A stretch of DNA of 64,000 nucleotides from an uncultured Bacilli bacterium (GTDB taxonomy: Bacteria; Bacillota_I; Bacilli_A; RF39; UBA660): positions 208,549 to 272,548 of the forward strand of contig CAKPBJ010000001.1 of the NCBI GenBank assembly GCA_934140575.1, given 5' to 3'. The position numbers were made by a program, and so were the translations under genes. Shown here piece by piece: positions 45,548-54,715 of this stretch (position 1 is the stretch's first letter; every line of letters begins with the position of its first letter). Below the pieces are notes generated by a model, which made no database searches, was not told where the DNA came from, and saw only the letters and a list, made by a program, of their open reading frames with translations.

Positions 45548-45795
45548 GATCTTGTGTTTAAAACAGATATTAATTTAAATTTATATAAAACTTTTTATAA
45601 TATTGCGAAATATGGACTAGTACAGTAAAGATAAAAGTTCCAACTCTTGGAATTAAAACTTATTCTCCTCCAGGTAGAGAAGTTGGTAGTTCTTGTGGTG
45701 AATTTACTAAGCATTATTATCATGAAGAGATTGAAACATAGGAACAAAGAAAAGAATTTGAAAAATTTGAGAAAGAACATCTTATTAAAGAATAA
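45548..45795 (+). pseudogene. Two broken gene fragments
   Basis: TTTAAAACAGATATTAATTT... encodes FKTDINLNLYKTFYNIAKYG, like the N-terminus of a LysR-type regulator, then a stop. Another frame continues TVKIKVPTLGIKTYSPPGRE ... YYHEEIET, a TAG at 45739-45741, and EQRKEFEKFEKEHLIKE to 45795. Stops and frame change show decay; origin of the second part is unknown. Confidence 0.55.
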
Positions 45796-45800
45796 TAATA

Positions 45801-45856
45801 AAAAAGAGAACTAAGTGAAGTTATATTTTAGTATGCTTCATCCTTGTTCTCTTTTT
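45801..45856. terminator. Terminator of MoxR operon and surface operon
   Basis: AAAAAGAGAAC (45801-45811) pairs with GTTCTCTTTTT (45846-45856); the stem is extended by AAGTGAAG/CTTCATCCTT. Works in both directions, between convergent units. Confidence 0.85.
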
Positions 45857-46433
45857 AATATTTTTGTTTTTCCCTTAAGTAAAATATTACTACAAGTTGT
45901 CTATCTTGAGTATTTCTTTTGCATGTAATTAGAGTTAAAGTATTTTTATTTTTATTTCTAATTACTTCTACATTTCCATCTTTTTTTACATCATATATTT
46001 TATCAACAGAGTATATGTATTTAGTTCCTTGATAGTAAATATATGCTAAATCATTTTCGTTTAATTTATGTAATTGATTGAAATAAGAAATATCAGAGTT
46101 ACCATTATGACCTTCTAATATAATATTTCCATTATTTTCAGTAGGAAGTGAACTTTCTTTCATTATTTCAATATTCTTTTCAATTGTATTTAAGTTAGAA
46201 TCTAATTTGTATACTACTCTTTTTAAATTTATTTTAGGTACTTCTAAAACAAGTAATAAATCATTTGTAGTACCATTGGATTTATTTGATGTATTACTTA
46301 TATATTCTTTTACTTTTGTATTTTCTTTTTCTATTTTTATGTCTTTTAAAAATATAGGAATAATACCTATTATTATTCCTATTATAATGATAATTAAGCC
46401 TAATATTAATTTAGTTTTTCTTTTTAATTGCAT
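45855..46433 (-). CDS. Sortase
   Basis: 192 residues. N-terminal membrane helix (10-30). Catalytic residues: H109 in LEGHNG, C171 in TLITCKRN and R178 in DRQLVV. The short size and TLITC motif fit class D-like or a related sortase. Sortases cut a sorting motif of surface proteins and join them to cell wall or to pilin. Last gene of the surface operon, overlapping the gene upstream by 23 nt, which encodes the probable substrate. Confidence 0.95.
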   Translation of the reverse strand: MQLKRKTKLILGLIIIIIGIIIGIIPIFLKDIKIEKENTKVKEYISNTSNKSNGTTNDLLLVLEVPKINLKRVVYKLDSNLNTIEKNIEIMKESSLPTENNGNIILEGHNGNSDISYFNQLHKLNENDLAYIYYQGTKYIYSVDKIYDVKKDGNVEVIRNKNKNTLTLITCKRNTQDRQLVVIFYLREKQKY

Positions 46434-47049
46434 TTATAATTAATGTTGTTCCTATTAATATTATAATTATAGAAAATACAATAGTATATGAAGAACTATT
46501 TTTCATAGTATTTGGTGATTTGACTATTTCACTAACTTCATCTTCATATTGGGCATAAAATGACCAATCAATATAGGATAATTCATCATAATTAGTATTA
46601 TCATAATCTTTTGATAAAGATGTTTCAACAGTCATTTTTAATTTTTTTGATGGCTTAATTTCTCCAATTAAGATTGCATCCTGAAGGTTTATTCCATCAT
46701 TATTATAATCAAGGCCTGTTGCCTTACCATTATATATTACTTTATCATCTAACTTTATAGTCATTTGGATATTTTCTAAGAATTCATCAGCTTCATTACT
46801 TTGTTTTTTAGGTTTTACTTGAAAATATAATGTATATTTAGTCTTTGTACCATTTTCAAGTATTAATTCATCTGTAAAAGAAGACCCTGGCACCATATCA
46901 GTGTGTTTCATAAAAACATCTTCATCTATTAAACTACTTTCATAATATAAATGTTTATCATAATCTGTAAAATACAGTTTATTTTCTTTTGCTTGGACTG
47001 GTAATATACTTACTATAAATAAAGCTAAAATTAAAATAATTTTTTTCAT
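46411..47049 (-). CDS. Surface protein with C-terminal sorting-like signal (SPNTM)
   Basis: 212 residues, ATG behind GGAGGCCTGTC. Signal peptide (1-20, cleavage near VQA-KE), an external beta-rich domain (~21-175) and a C-terminal SPNTM motif (~178-182) before a hydrophobic helix (~188-207) and KKKN tail. That is the architecture of a sortase substrate with an LPxTG-like motif changed to SPNTM; the sortase is encoded next. It may be a fibre base or cell-wall anchor. Inference from position and topology. Confidence 0.7.
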   Translation of the reverse strand: MKKIILILALFIVSILPVQAKENKLYFTDYDKHLYYESSLIDEDVFMKHTDMVPGSSFTDELILENGTKTKYTLYFQVKPKKQSNEADEFLENIQMTIKLDDKVIYNGKATGLDYNNDGINLQDAILIGEIKPSKKLKMTVETSLSKDYDNTNYDELSYIDWSFYAQYEDEVSEIVKSPNTMKNSSSYTIVFSIIIILIGTTLIINAIKKKN

Positions 47050-47076
47050 GACAGGCCTCCTATCTAACTTTTGAAA

Positions 47077-47709
47077 TTAACTAATTGGAACTGTTGTTCC
47101 CCAAGCAGTTTTATATTGATCATATTGAACAGTTTCAACTTTAATGTTTAATTTATATGTTCCACCTGCATAACCACTTGTAGTTGTTGTACAAGTTTTT
47201 GTGTTATTAGCACTATTAGTTACACAATTGTCATTTGTTGAAATTGTAACATTAGGATTAAACGTAACTGATTTGATTAAAGATGTTGTGGATGCATCCT
47301 TTGCAAGCTTAGTTTTGTAGTAGTAATAGTCTACACCATTTTCAGTTGATTTAGTCCATTTTGTAGATAAATCATCAGAAAAGTTAATAATAGCTGCTCT
47401 ATTAGTACCATCTGTTAAAGCTAATGTTGCTCCTGTTGAATCTTTCCACTCTTCTGTATAAGAAACACGTACTGCAGCTTCTACTTCTCCTTTATTAGTT
47501 GCAATAATCTTTTTTTCAGTTGTTGTACCTGGAGTCCAATTACTAGGGCTTTCAAAAGTTTCAACTACCTCCATCTTATATGGTTTAGTTCCAAATACAT
47601 TTGAAAATGTATCAGTACTTGTAAAATAAGCAAATGTGGTTCCTACTACACCAATTATTGCTACCAATAGTAATGCAAATAATGATTTTTTATTCTTTAT
47701 GTTCTGCAT
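47077..47709 (-). CDS. BsaA/TasA-type SipW-dependent fibre protein
   Basis: 210 residues from ATG 47709 (AGGAGTGAAAAAA). Signal helix SLFALLLVAIIGVVGTTFAYF (~9-29) with a Phe-Ala-Tyr end, the typical SipW cleavage context; followed by TSTDTFSNVFGTKPY and a beta-rich domain. Two cysteines (NCVTN, TCTTT) may form a disulfide. TasA/CalY/BsaA proteins assemble into biofilm fibres. Start overlaps the SipW gene, so the pair is coupled. Confidence 0.9.
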   Translation of the reverse strand: MQNIKNKKSLFALLLVAIIGVVGTTFAYFTSTDTFSNVFGTKPYKMEVVETFESPSNWTPGTTTEKKIIATNKGEVEAAVRVSYTEEWKDSTGATLALTDGTNRAAIINFSDDLSTKWTKSTENGVDYYYYKTKLAKDASTTSLIKSVTFNPNVTISTNDNCVTNSANNTKTCTTTTSGYAGGTYKLNIKVETVQYDQYKTAWGTTVPIS

Positions 47710-48211
47710 TTTTTTCACTCCTTTCATTATTTTTATCTATATCAAAAGTTTTTATATTACTTAATAAAAACTCTGATAATAAAATTACTACTAAAGTTAT
47801 CATAAAAATTCTTACATTATCATTAATGAATTTAATATAATAACCTATGTATGGTAAGCTAAACTTAGTAACCTTACCTTTAATATTATTATACTTAACC
47901 TTATTTACATCAGCTGTATTATTAGCATCGCCTTTTGTTTCAATAAGATTGTTATCTATACTATTTACTCTATGAGAAATATATTTATTATCATATTCAT
48001 AGGTAATAACATCCCCTACTTTTATATTTTTAAATGGAACTTTTTCATAATAAATAATACTTCCTATCTTATATGTTGGTTCCATGGAACCTGATAATAC
48101 TACAACTGGATTTTTGCCAAATAATATTGGTATACATACTATGGCATATAAAATTATTAGTATGTAGGCAATGTTTGCAAAAAAATGAATTATTTTTTTT
48201 ATTATTCCCAT
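47690..48211 (-). CDS. sipW: SipW-type signal peptidase I
   Basis: 173 residues, two helices (8-32, ~138-158). SGSMEPTYKIG places the nucleophile S42; H80 in YISHRV takes the place of the lysine of bacterial SipS, the ER/archaeal Ser-His type as in SipW. GDANNTAD is the conserved box D/E. It should cleave the BsaA/TasA-like substrates encoded on both sides. Confidence 0.93.
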   Translation of the reverse strand: MGIIKKIIHFFANIAYILIILYAIVCIPILFGKNPVVVLSGSMEPTYKIGSIIYYEKVPFKNIKVGDVITYEYDNKYISHRVNSIDNNLIETKGDANNTADVNKVKYNNIKGKVTKFSLPYIGYYIKFINDNVRIFMITLVVILLSEFLLSNIKTFDIDKNNERSEKNAEHKE

Positions 48212-48798
48212 GTTACATTTCCTCCATTTATTGTCGCTTTTTTATTCCAAATTTCACTTATAGCATTACTTGTTGCTTGTATTGCTTCAAAATTAAAATC
48301 TAGCTCATAATCATAACTCTTATATTCTTCGTAGTATGGAGATATAGAAATTAAATTTTCATTTAAGTAAATTGACTCTAAAACTTGAACAGACTTTTTT
48401 GGTTCTAGTGTTTTTTTATAGTAATACCAACCATCTCCACCAGTTATAAAATCATTTGTAAATGCAGTTGTCCATTTTTTTGTAACTACGTTCATTCCAT
48501 TTACATTATTATCAAGAGATAGTTTATTACCATTAATTTCTTTTCTCCATGATTCATTATAATTGATTCTTAATACTACAGGTGTATTGGTGCTTTCTTT
48601 ATTTACAAAGTTTACTTTTTTGGTACCCCAAGTATTATTAAATTCTTCTTCGATTTGAACATTATATGTCATCGTTTTAAACTCATTTGAAATGGATATT
48701 TCAGAATAGTAATAAGCAAATGTTCCAGCAATTATACCTATAAATGGAATTATAAGGAGAAAAACTAAGGGCTTTTTTTTGATTTTTTTTAAGTTCAT
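48202..48798 (-). CDS. BsaA/TasA-like SipW-dependent protein, second copy
   Basis: 198 residues, start chosen at ATG 48798 (AAGGAG 9 nt upstream; ATG 48807 touches the site). Signal helix KPLVFLLIIPFIGIIAGTFAYYYSE (~10-34) again ends FAYY. The mature part is beta-rich with a WGTKKVNFVNKEST strand pair and no cysteine pair. It overlaps sipW by 10 nt. Its sequence is only distantly related to 47077-47709; it may be a minor or tip subunit. Confidence 0.85.
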   Translation of the reverse strand: MNLKKIKKKPLVFLLIIPFIGIIAGTFAYYYSEISISNEFKTMTYNVQIEEEFNNTWGTKKVNFVNKESTNTPVVLRINYNESWRKEINGNKLSLDNNVNGMNVVTKKWTTAFTNDFITGGDGWYYYKKTLEPKKSVQVLESIYLNENLISISPYYEEYKSYDYELDFNFEAIQATSNAISEIWNKKATINGGNVTWE

Positions 48799-48799
48799 A

Positions 48800-50866
48800 T
48801 TAGACATCTCCTTGTACTATTTTATTGACTACTCTGCCAAAAGAATGTAAGAAGCCTCTTCTCATAAATTCATTTGTATAAGTTATTTCATAGTCCTTAT
48901 CTTCTTTCACCACTAAGTTTGAGTCATCAGTAGTTATTGAACCAGTTACTGATTTAATCTTATATTCTTGTGGGACTATTTCTTTTATTTTATAAGTACC
49001 TGGGTCTAGGTAAACTGTATCGCATTTGTCTTTTTCAAGTGTTATCCACGTTTCATAGTTACTTGTAATACCTGTTATATGGAATTGAAATGTATTTTCA
49101 TTATAATTAGTACTAACTTTTTTACATATTTTTAATTTAGACTGAATCTTAAAGCTTGTTGTTGCAATATAATCATCGTCTGCTAATTGATAATTATTAT
49201 CAGATAGTGCACCTTTTATTTCGGATGCATTTGAAACTGTACCAGAATCTGTAGAGTTTACAGTGTACGTTGCATATAAATCAATTGATGAATTTGCAGA
49301 TATTGATGCAATTTCAGCAATATGTTCACTAGTAATTGAATATCCTAAACCCGCCTCAAAGAATGTGTCATTTTTTTCTTTAACAACTACGTTTTTTATT
49401 GGAAATGAAGCAGTATTTTTTACTGTTATTTTAAATTTAACAACATCGCCAATTCTAAAATATGTTTTATTATTTGTTACATTTTTTATTATTGATGGTT
49501 TAAAACTACCAGCTTCTTTTTTCCATTCACCATATACAATAATATCGTTTGATGGCATTTTAAAACTTGATTCTTTATTCCAACCAAGGAATTTATAACC
49601 ACTTGGTACATTTTTAACATCACTTAAAACAACGGTGCTTCCAGCTTTATATTCTTGTGTTTCTGGAAGGTATTGTTCTGCATTAGGAGGGAGAATTCCA
49701 CTATTAAATGCATAATTTACTTTATATGTAATTTCTTCAAATGAACCTGTCAAAATAACATTTGTTGCTGGCATTATAAATTCTGTGTCACTATTACTAT
49801 TAATGGTTATGTTTGAAGATGTCCATCCTTTAAATCTATAACCATTAAATACATCGCCTGGTTTTAAATTGTCTAAAGTTACAGTGTTTCCCTCATAGTA
49901 ATTTTTTTCAAGTGGTACTTTATAACCATCTGGGATAGTGCCTGATATTATGTATGACACTTTATACTGATTTGCTTTTTTCGTAAATCTTCCTTTAAAA
50001 GTAACGTCTTTTTCAGGCATAGTAAATAAATTATTTGAGACAGTAACATCCGATGTTGTCCAACCACTAAAAGTGTAACCTTCTACTTCAATATTTGATG
50101 CAACGCCAACTTTAGTATTTTTTGCATAACTTGTTGCAAGCGGTGGGGTTGGAGCTCCATCTGGTATTGTTCCTTCATATTTATAGTTTACACTGTAAAG
50201 AGATATTGTCTCACTTCCCATAAAAGCATGAACTGTATTAGATTTTACTGTTAAATCTTTTTCTTTTGCAGTTGCGAAATTATAAAAATCTCTTCTTGTT
50301 TCTTTTATTGGTGTTGCTGGATCATCAATAGTTGGTGTTTTTGTCTTTATACCTACTGTTAACTTACATCCTGCATTTATATTTTTTACTTTAAATGTAA
50401 CTGTATTAGTTACTTTATTGTAATGTAGACCGTGGTAAGTATATTCTGTTTTAGAACTATTCCATGTACCTGAGTCCACACTTGACTCATTAGTATCATC
50501 TACAACTTTTCCTGTACATAATACTGAGTCATCATTTCTTTTTACTGCACCAATTGATCCATCTTTTGTTGTTACAAATCCTGTAAACTCTAGCCCTTCT
50601 GGTAGTTTGTCTTCTACACTTATTACACCACTACTAATTTTTGACATAGTAGTGTCTGATGATTTACTACCATTTCTATCTACTCCATCATAAGATACAT
50701 TTAAATAGTAAATTAATTCAGAGTTTTCTTCTACTTCAACATCATTATCTAATAATGCTGCAAAACTATTTCCAACTAAAATAGTTAATATAATGGTAAT
50801 AATAGTAATAGCAAATATAATCCAAAATAAATTGAGTTTTTTCTTAATTTTAATTGCCTCTTCCAC
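48800..50866 (-). CDS. Surface protein with InlB-type repeats
   Basis: 688 residues starting at GTG 50866 (GGAG 10 nt upstream). Signal anchor (12-35), ~70-200 unknown domain, three or four InlB-like beta-grasp repeats (~215-450, e.g. GYTFSGWTTSDVTVSNNLFTMPEKDVTFKGRF), a DUF11/CARDB-like segment (~455-545: KFKITVKNTASFPIKNVVVKE) and a transthyretin-like domain (~570-670: GTYKIKEIVPQEY). The C-terminal RRGFLHSFGRVVNKIVQGDV shows no sorting motif. Likely adhesin or fibre tip; coupled to the TasA-like gene by ~2-nt overlap. Confidence 0.8.
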   Translation of the reverse strand: MEEAIKIKKKLNLFWIIFAITIITIILTILVGNSFAALLDNDVEVEENSELIYYLNVSYDGVDRNGSKSSDTTMSKISSGVISVEDKLPEGLEFTGFVTTKDGSIGAVKRNDDSVLCTGKVVDDTNESSVDSGTWNSSKTEYTYHGLHYNKVTNTVTFKVKNINAGCKLTVGIKTKTPTIDDPATPIKETRRDFYNFATAKEKDLTVKSNTVHAFMGSETISLYSVNYKYEGTIPDGAPTPPLATSYAKNTKVGVASNIEVEGYTFSGWTTSDVTVSNNLFTMPEKDVTFKGRFTKKANQYKVSYIISGTIPDGYKVPLEKNYYEGNTVTLDNLKPGDVFNGYRFKGWTSSNITINSNSDTEFIMPATNVILTGSFEEITYKVNYAFNSGILPPNAEQYLPETQEYKAGSTVVLSDVKNVPSGYKFLGWNKESSFKMPSNDIIVYGEWKKEAGSFKPSIIKNVTNNKTYFRIGDVVKFKITVKNTASFPIKNVVVKEKNDTFFEAGLGYSITSEHIAEIASISANSSIDLYATYTVNSTDSGTVSNASEIKGALSDNNYQLADDDYIATTSFKIQSKLKICKKVSTNYNENTFQFHITGITSNYETWITLEKDKCDTVYLDPGTYKIKEIVPQEYKIKSVTGSITTDDSNLVVKEDKDYEITYTNEFMRRGFLHSFGRVVNKIVQGDV

Positions 50867-50945
50867 AATTATCTCACTCCTTTTATATTTACATATATTT
50901 ATGTATCTTATAAATTTCTTGTTAAGAAAATAGCAATTTATACTT

Positions 50946-53900
50946 TTAGTTTTCTTTTTTCATATCTATTATATATGGATTTTGCATACTTCCTTCTCCA
51001 CTTATGTATTCTGTTCCAGGAAGTAGTGAAACGGATGGTCTTACGCCATATTCATCTGATATAGTTTCATAATCTCTATACGGATACACAATATTTCCAC
51101 TTGGAAAGATAGCATTATCAGTAGAGAAAGCACTTGGTGTAATAAGCCAATAGCTTTGAATATTTGTACTTTTTAGTAATGCTCCTAACCCTGATAAAAA
51201 GTTCTCGGTCATTGATAGCAAACCAACCTTATATTTTAATCTTGCTTTTTCATTCTCTGTACTAAATTTGTCAGTTATGTTTTGACAATTAAAATTATCA
51301 TACCACACACGGTAATATCCCGGAAATTTTAATTCTGATTTTATATCTCCACCATCTGGATTCCAACCACCTTTATCGTATATACTCCTGTTATTACAGA
51401 ATACTGTATCTTCTAAGTAATTTGAATATTCTAAAATATTGTGTTCGAACCAGGCATCTATTCCACTTTTAATTACCGAATTGTATGTATTTACATCATT
51501 TGCCGAAAGCATTTCGGTTAATGCATCTTCTATACTATTTCCATTGACTAAATCTATATAATATTTTTGTCCATAACTTTCATAATAATTATATATATAT
51601 GATAGTGTTGAGCACTCACCGGTTGTATTCCAACATGTATAGTGATAATTATTTATTAATTTATTATCTTTATATAAATCTATATCATTTATTTTTTTTG
51701 TGTCTTTTAAAGTATATTTTCCATTTTTATATGTAAAGCTATTACCATAAATAAAATTATCATTTATACTAATATAGTTTGAATTAAATTTAAAATTATA
51801 TGGTACTGTATACCATAAGTCACTACAAGTATTATTTTTGGTATTCTTACATATATATTTTTCATTCATATTAACACACTCTTTATAATAATCTTTAAAT
51901 TCAATTGTAGTGGGATTATTTATGGTGTATGTACCATCTCCATTATCAGTATAACTATCTCCATATGTGTATGTATCTGTTACTGTTGTTTGACCTTTTG
52001 TTAATTTCTTGTAATAAATTGTTTTTTCTTTAACGCCTGCAATATAGAAAACACTTGATGATATATTAGTTTTATTATTATCTAGAAATGTATACTTGCC
52101 AACTAGTTTTGAATAATCTGTTGTTGATGATACTTGGTATGGATTATTTAAAGAATAGGTGTCATTGGTTGAATTATATGTTACATTGTCTGCATACCAA
52201 TAATTAACGCCATTCAGAATTTTATAGTCTAATACTTTATCGGTCTTGTATAATTTAGTTTTACTATAATAAGATGTATTATACATATATCCTAGAGAAG
52301 CAGGTGAATAATCATTATAATTAAATTGTAATGTTCCAAATTGGGAGTATGCAGAGTTTGAATCTAGAGAAAGAATATAATATGTTGTTCCACTATATAA
52401 TCTATCTACGTAATATAGTGTTGTACATGTTCCTGCTTGGCTTGTACTTTTACATGTATATTGTCCAGTTTTTATTGTACCTGTGGAAATAGTTCCAGAA
52501 AGTGAGAATGATTTTGTAGCTGTATCATATTTATAACTTGTTCCATAATAATATGTTGTATTCATTGATTGTTTTGTTCCAGATACATATCCTACATGAT
52601 TTCCTCTAGTTGATAAGCATTTACCATCTTCTACTTCTCCATTGTATAACAGCTTTACTCCACCAGTATCAGTTGTTCTTATCATTTGCCAACATTGTCC
52701 TGCAAATATAACATTGCTTTTATCTAGTATTGCACTTGCTCTATAATAGTATATATTTTTATTTGACTTTGACTTATCCATTGAATCTTGATGTTCACCT
52801 GTATATTTTCTTGCATAAGTACCTTTTTCTGCTTCTTTTTGTAAAACTTTATATAATGTTGTTTTTTCATGTACTGTTCCGGCCATTTCTTTTGTAATAG
52901 ATTGTTTTGTCCAAGTTGCTCTTATTGTGACATCATGTGATGGCATTACAAACATATCATCATTTATTCTTTTGATGTCTTTATCATCTTCTTCATCTAT
53001 TTCCCAACCTTTAAATTGATATCCATCACAAGATAATTTATTTGTTTTCTTTGTTACTGCTTTATATACTCCATACTTTTCGCTTGGTATAGTATCAATT
53101 TTACATTCATCAGGTGTATTTGTATCATAAATAACACTATACATATTCTTTAATACTGGAGTATCACTACTATTTACTGTTTTTTCAGTTTCATCTTCTA
53201 ATTTATAATTAACACTTTCTTTTTTGTTTGTTGGGGTTAATGTTTCTGTTGTCTTTTCTTCTTTTAATGATAACTTAATTGTCATCTTAGCATTACTTCC
53301 AGTTGCATATGCTCTTTTACCTAAATCCCATATTATTTTTTGTAAGTTGTTTTCTTCTGTTAATTCAACCTTTCCCATACTTACTTCTATATCGCTAACT
53401 GAATTAACTTTAAAGTCTTCACTTATATAATCACTTACAATATATTTTTCATATCTTAATGGTGAAACTGCTGCTTCAAACAAAATATTATTTAATGTTT
53501 TTTGGTTAGCATTCCATTGTTCATCTGATATTTCTTTTATTTCTTTAATAATAGTTTTTCCAAGTTCATATTGAACACCATTTATTCTCATATATGGATA
53601 TTTATCTTTTAATACTTCATAAGCACCTAATTGATTAGGTGTCTCTTCATTTGGATAACCATCAGTTAAGAACAATGTAACTATATCTTTTCCTTTTTCC
53701 TTTACATATCCATTCATTACTGTGTCTACATTTTTTAGGGCTGCATTATAGTTTGTACATCCTTTTACTTCTATTTCGTTTAATTTCTTTATTAAATCAT
53801 CTTTTTTATTAGTAAATGGTGACATTATTGTTGATGTAGTATCAAATGTTATTATGGCTATTCGATTACTACTATTTGATAATACTTCATTTATTAACTC

Positions 53901-54413
53901 TTTAGTATTATTAATAACTTTATTAATTTTATCACCTGACATCGAATCAGATGTATCTAATACTAAAATTATATCTTTTTTATTACCGTTAGTTTTCCTA
54001 ATAGAATTAACATCAAATGTTACTTCTGCAGTATTACTAGATGTCCATTTTGCACTCTTATTTATATTCCATGATCCTTCATCATTATAAAGACTTGAAT
54101 TTATTTTAATACTTTCTACTTCGTTAGTATATATACCTACTCCATTTAATATTTTCTTAATACCAATTAAAGCTACGTTTTTACCACTAATTAAAGATAT
54201 AACTAAAGTAAGTGAGAACAATAGTAAAACAACAAAGCCTGTAATTTTTAGTTTGTTTTGACTTTTGATTATTTCTAATAAATATTTTAAATTTTTCTTA
54301 AGTGTTGGTTCTGCATCTAATATTTCTGTTTCATCATTTTTATTTTGTTTGAGTATACTTTTTGCATGTTTAAAATTGAATAAATTTATAATTTTCTTCA
54401 ACATTTTACTCAC
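50946..54413 (-). CDS. Giant vWA-domain surface adhesin
   Basis: 1155 residues, ATG behind AGGTGAGTAAA, own promoter upstream. Cytoplasmic ~55 residues, one helix (57-76), a vWA domain with MIDAS DTSDSMS (D153, S155, S157) and conserved T in GCTNYN, then an InlB-like repeat (~425-510, FKGWEIDEEDDKD), and a ~600-residue C-terminus with Tyr/Ser/Thr-rich repeats (YGDSYTDNGDGTYTINNPTTI) and the YGVRPSVSLLPGTEYI ending seen in many gut surface proteins. Type II membrane orientation displays the vWA domain outside. Probably binds host or matrix ligands. Confidence 0.85.
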   Translation of the reverse strand: MSKMLKKIINLFNFKHAKSILKQNKNDETEILDAEPTLKKNLKYLLEIIKSQNKLKITGFVVLLLFSLTLVISLISGKNVALIGIKKILNGVGIYTNEVESIKINSSLYNDEGSWNINKSAKWTSSNTAEVTFDVNSIRKTNGNKKDIILVLDTSDSMSGDKINKVINNTKELINEVLSNSSNRIAIITFDTTSTIMSPFTNKKDDLIKKLNEIEVKGCTNYNAALKNVDTVMNGYVKEKGKDIVTLFLTDGYPNEETPNQLGAYEVLKDKYPYMRINGVQYELGKTIIKEIKEISDEQWNANQKTLNNILFEAAVSPLRYEKYIVSDYISEDFKVNSVSDIEVSMGKVELTEENNLQKIIWDLGKRAYATGSNAKMTIKLSLKEEKTTETLTPTNKKESVNYKLEDETEKTVNSSDTPVLKNMYSVIYDTNTPDECKIDTIPSEKYGVYKAVTKKTNKLSCDGYQFKGWEIDEEDDKDIKRINDDMFVMPSHDVTIRATWTKQSITKEMAGTVHEKTTLYKVLQKEAEKGTYARKYTGEHQDSMDKSKSNKNIYYYRASAILDKSNVIFAGQCWQMIRTTDTGGVKLLYNGEVEDGKCLSTRGNHVGYVSGTKQSMNTTYYYGTSYKYDTATKSFSLSGTISTGTIKTGQYTCKSTSQAGTCTTLYYVDRLYSGTTYYILSLDSNSAYSQFGTLQFNYNDYSPASLGYMYNTSYYSKTKLYKTDKVLDYKILNGVNYWYADNVTYNSTNDTYSLNNPYQVSSTTDYSKLVGKYTFLDNNKTNISSSVFYIAGVKEKTIYYKKLTKGQTTVTDTYTYGDSYTDNGDGTYTINNPTTIEFKDYYKECVNMNEKYICKNTKNNTCSDLWYTVPYNFKFNSNYISINDNFIYGNSFTYKNGKYTLKDTKKINDIDLYKDNKLINNYHYTCWNTTGECSTLSYIYNYYESYGQKYYIDLVNGNSIEDALTEMLSANDVNTYNSVIKSGIDAWFEHNILEYSNYLEDTVFCNNRSIYDKGGWNPDGGDIKSELKFPGYYRVWYDNFNCQNITDKFSTENEKARLKYKVGLLSMTENFLSGLGALLKSTNIQSYWLITPSAFSTDNAIFPSGNIVYPYRDYETISDEYGVRPSVSLLPGTEYISGEGSMQNPYIIDMKKEN

Positions 54414-54469
54414 CTTTTATTTATAAATTTTTAACTTCTACTACTTTCTACTTTTTATAATCCACTTTA

Positions 54470-54498
54470 ATTATAATATATTTTACAGTATGGTGCAA
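54470..54498 (-). promoter_or_regulatory. Promoter of the surface operon
   Basis: Reverse strand TTGCAC (54498-54493), 17-nt spacer, TATAAT (54475-54470), 57 nt before the vWA adhesin start. The 302-nt gap 54414-54715 otherwise holds only a weak hairpin (AATAGT/ACTATT with a T-run) that may end the DUF5305 gene. Confidence 0.7.
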
Positions 54499-54715
54499 TT
54501 CAATATTTTGTTTTCTATAATTTGTACTTTTGTTCTTATATCTTTCATATGCTAATATCTTAATTTATTCTAACAAATATCATAATATCTTTTACGTGCA
54601 TTGTATTTTTACCACACTAAAAAAGAATAGTTACAATGAGTAAGTCGTATACTATTTTCTAGTTAGTCTACTTCTTTTTCATTTGTAAATATTCTTTTCT
54701 TTTTATTTAGCACAT

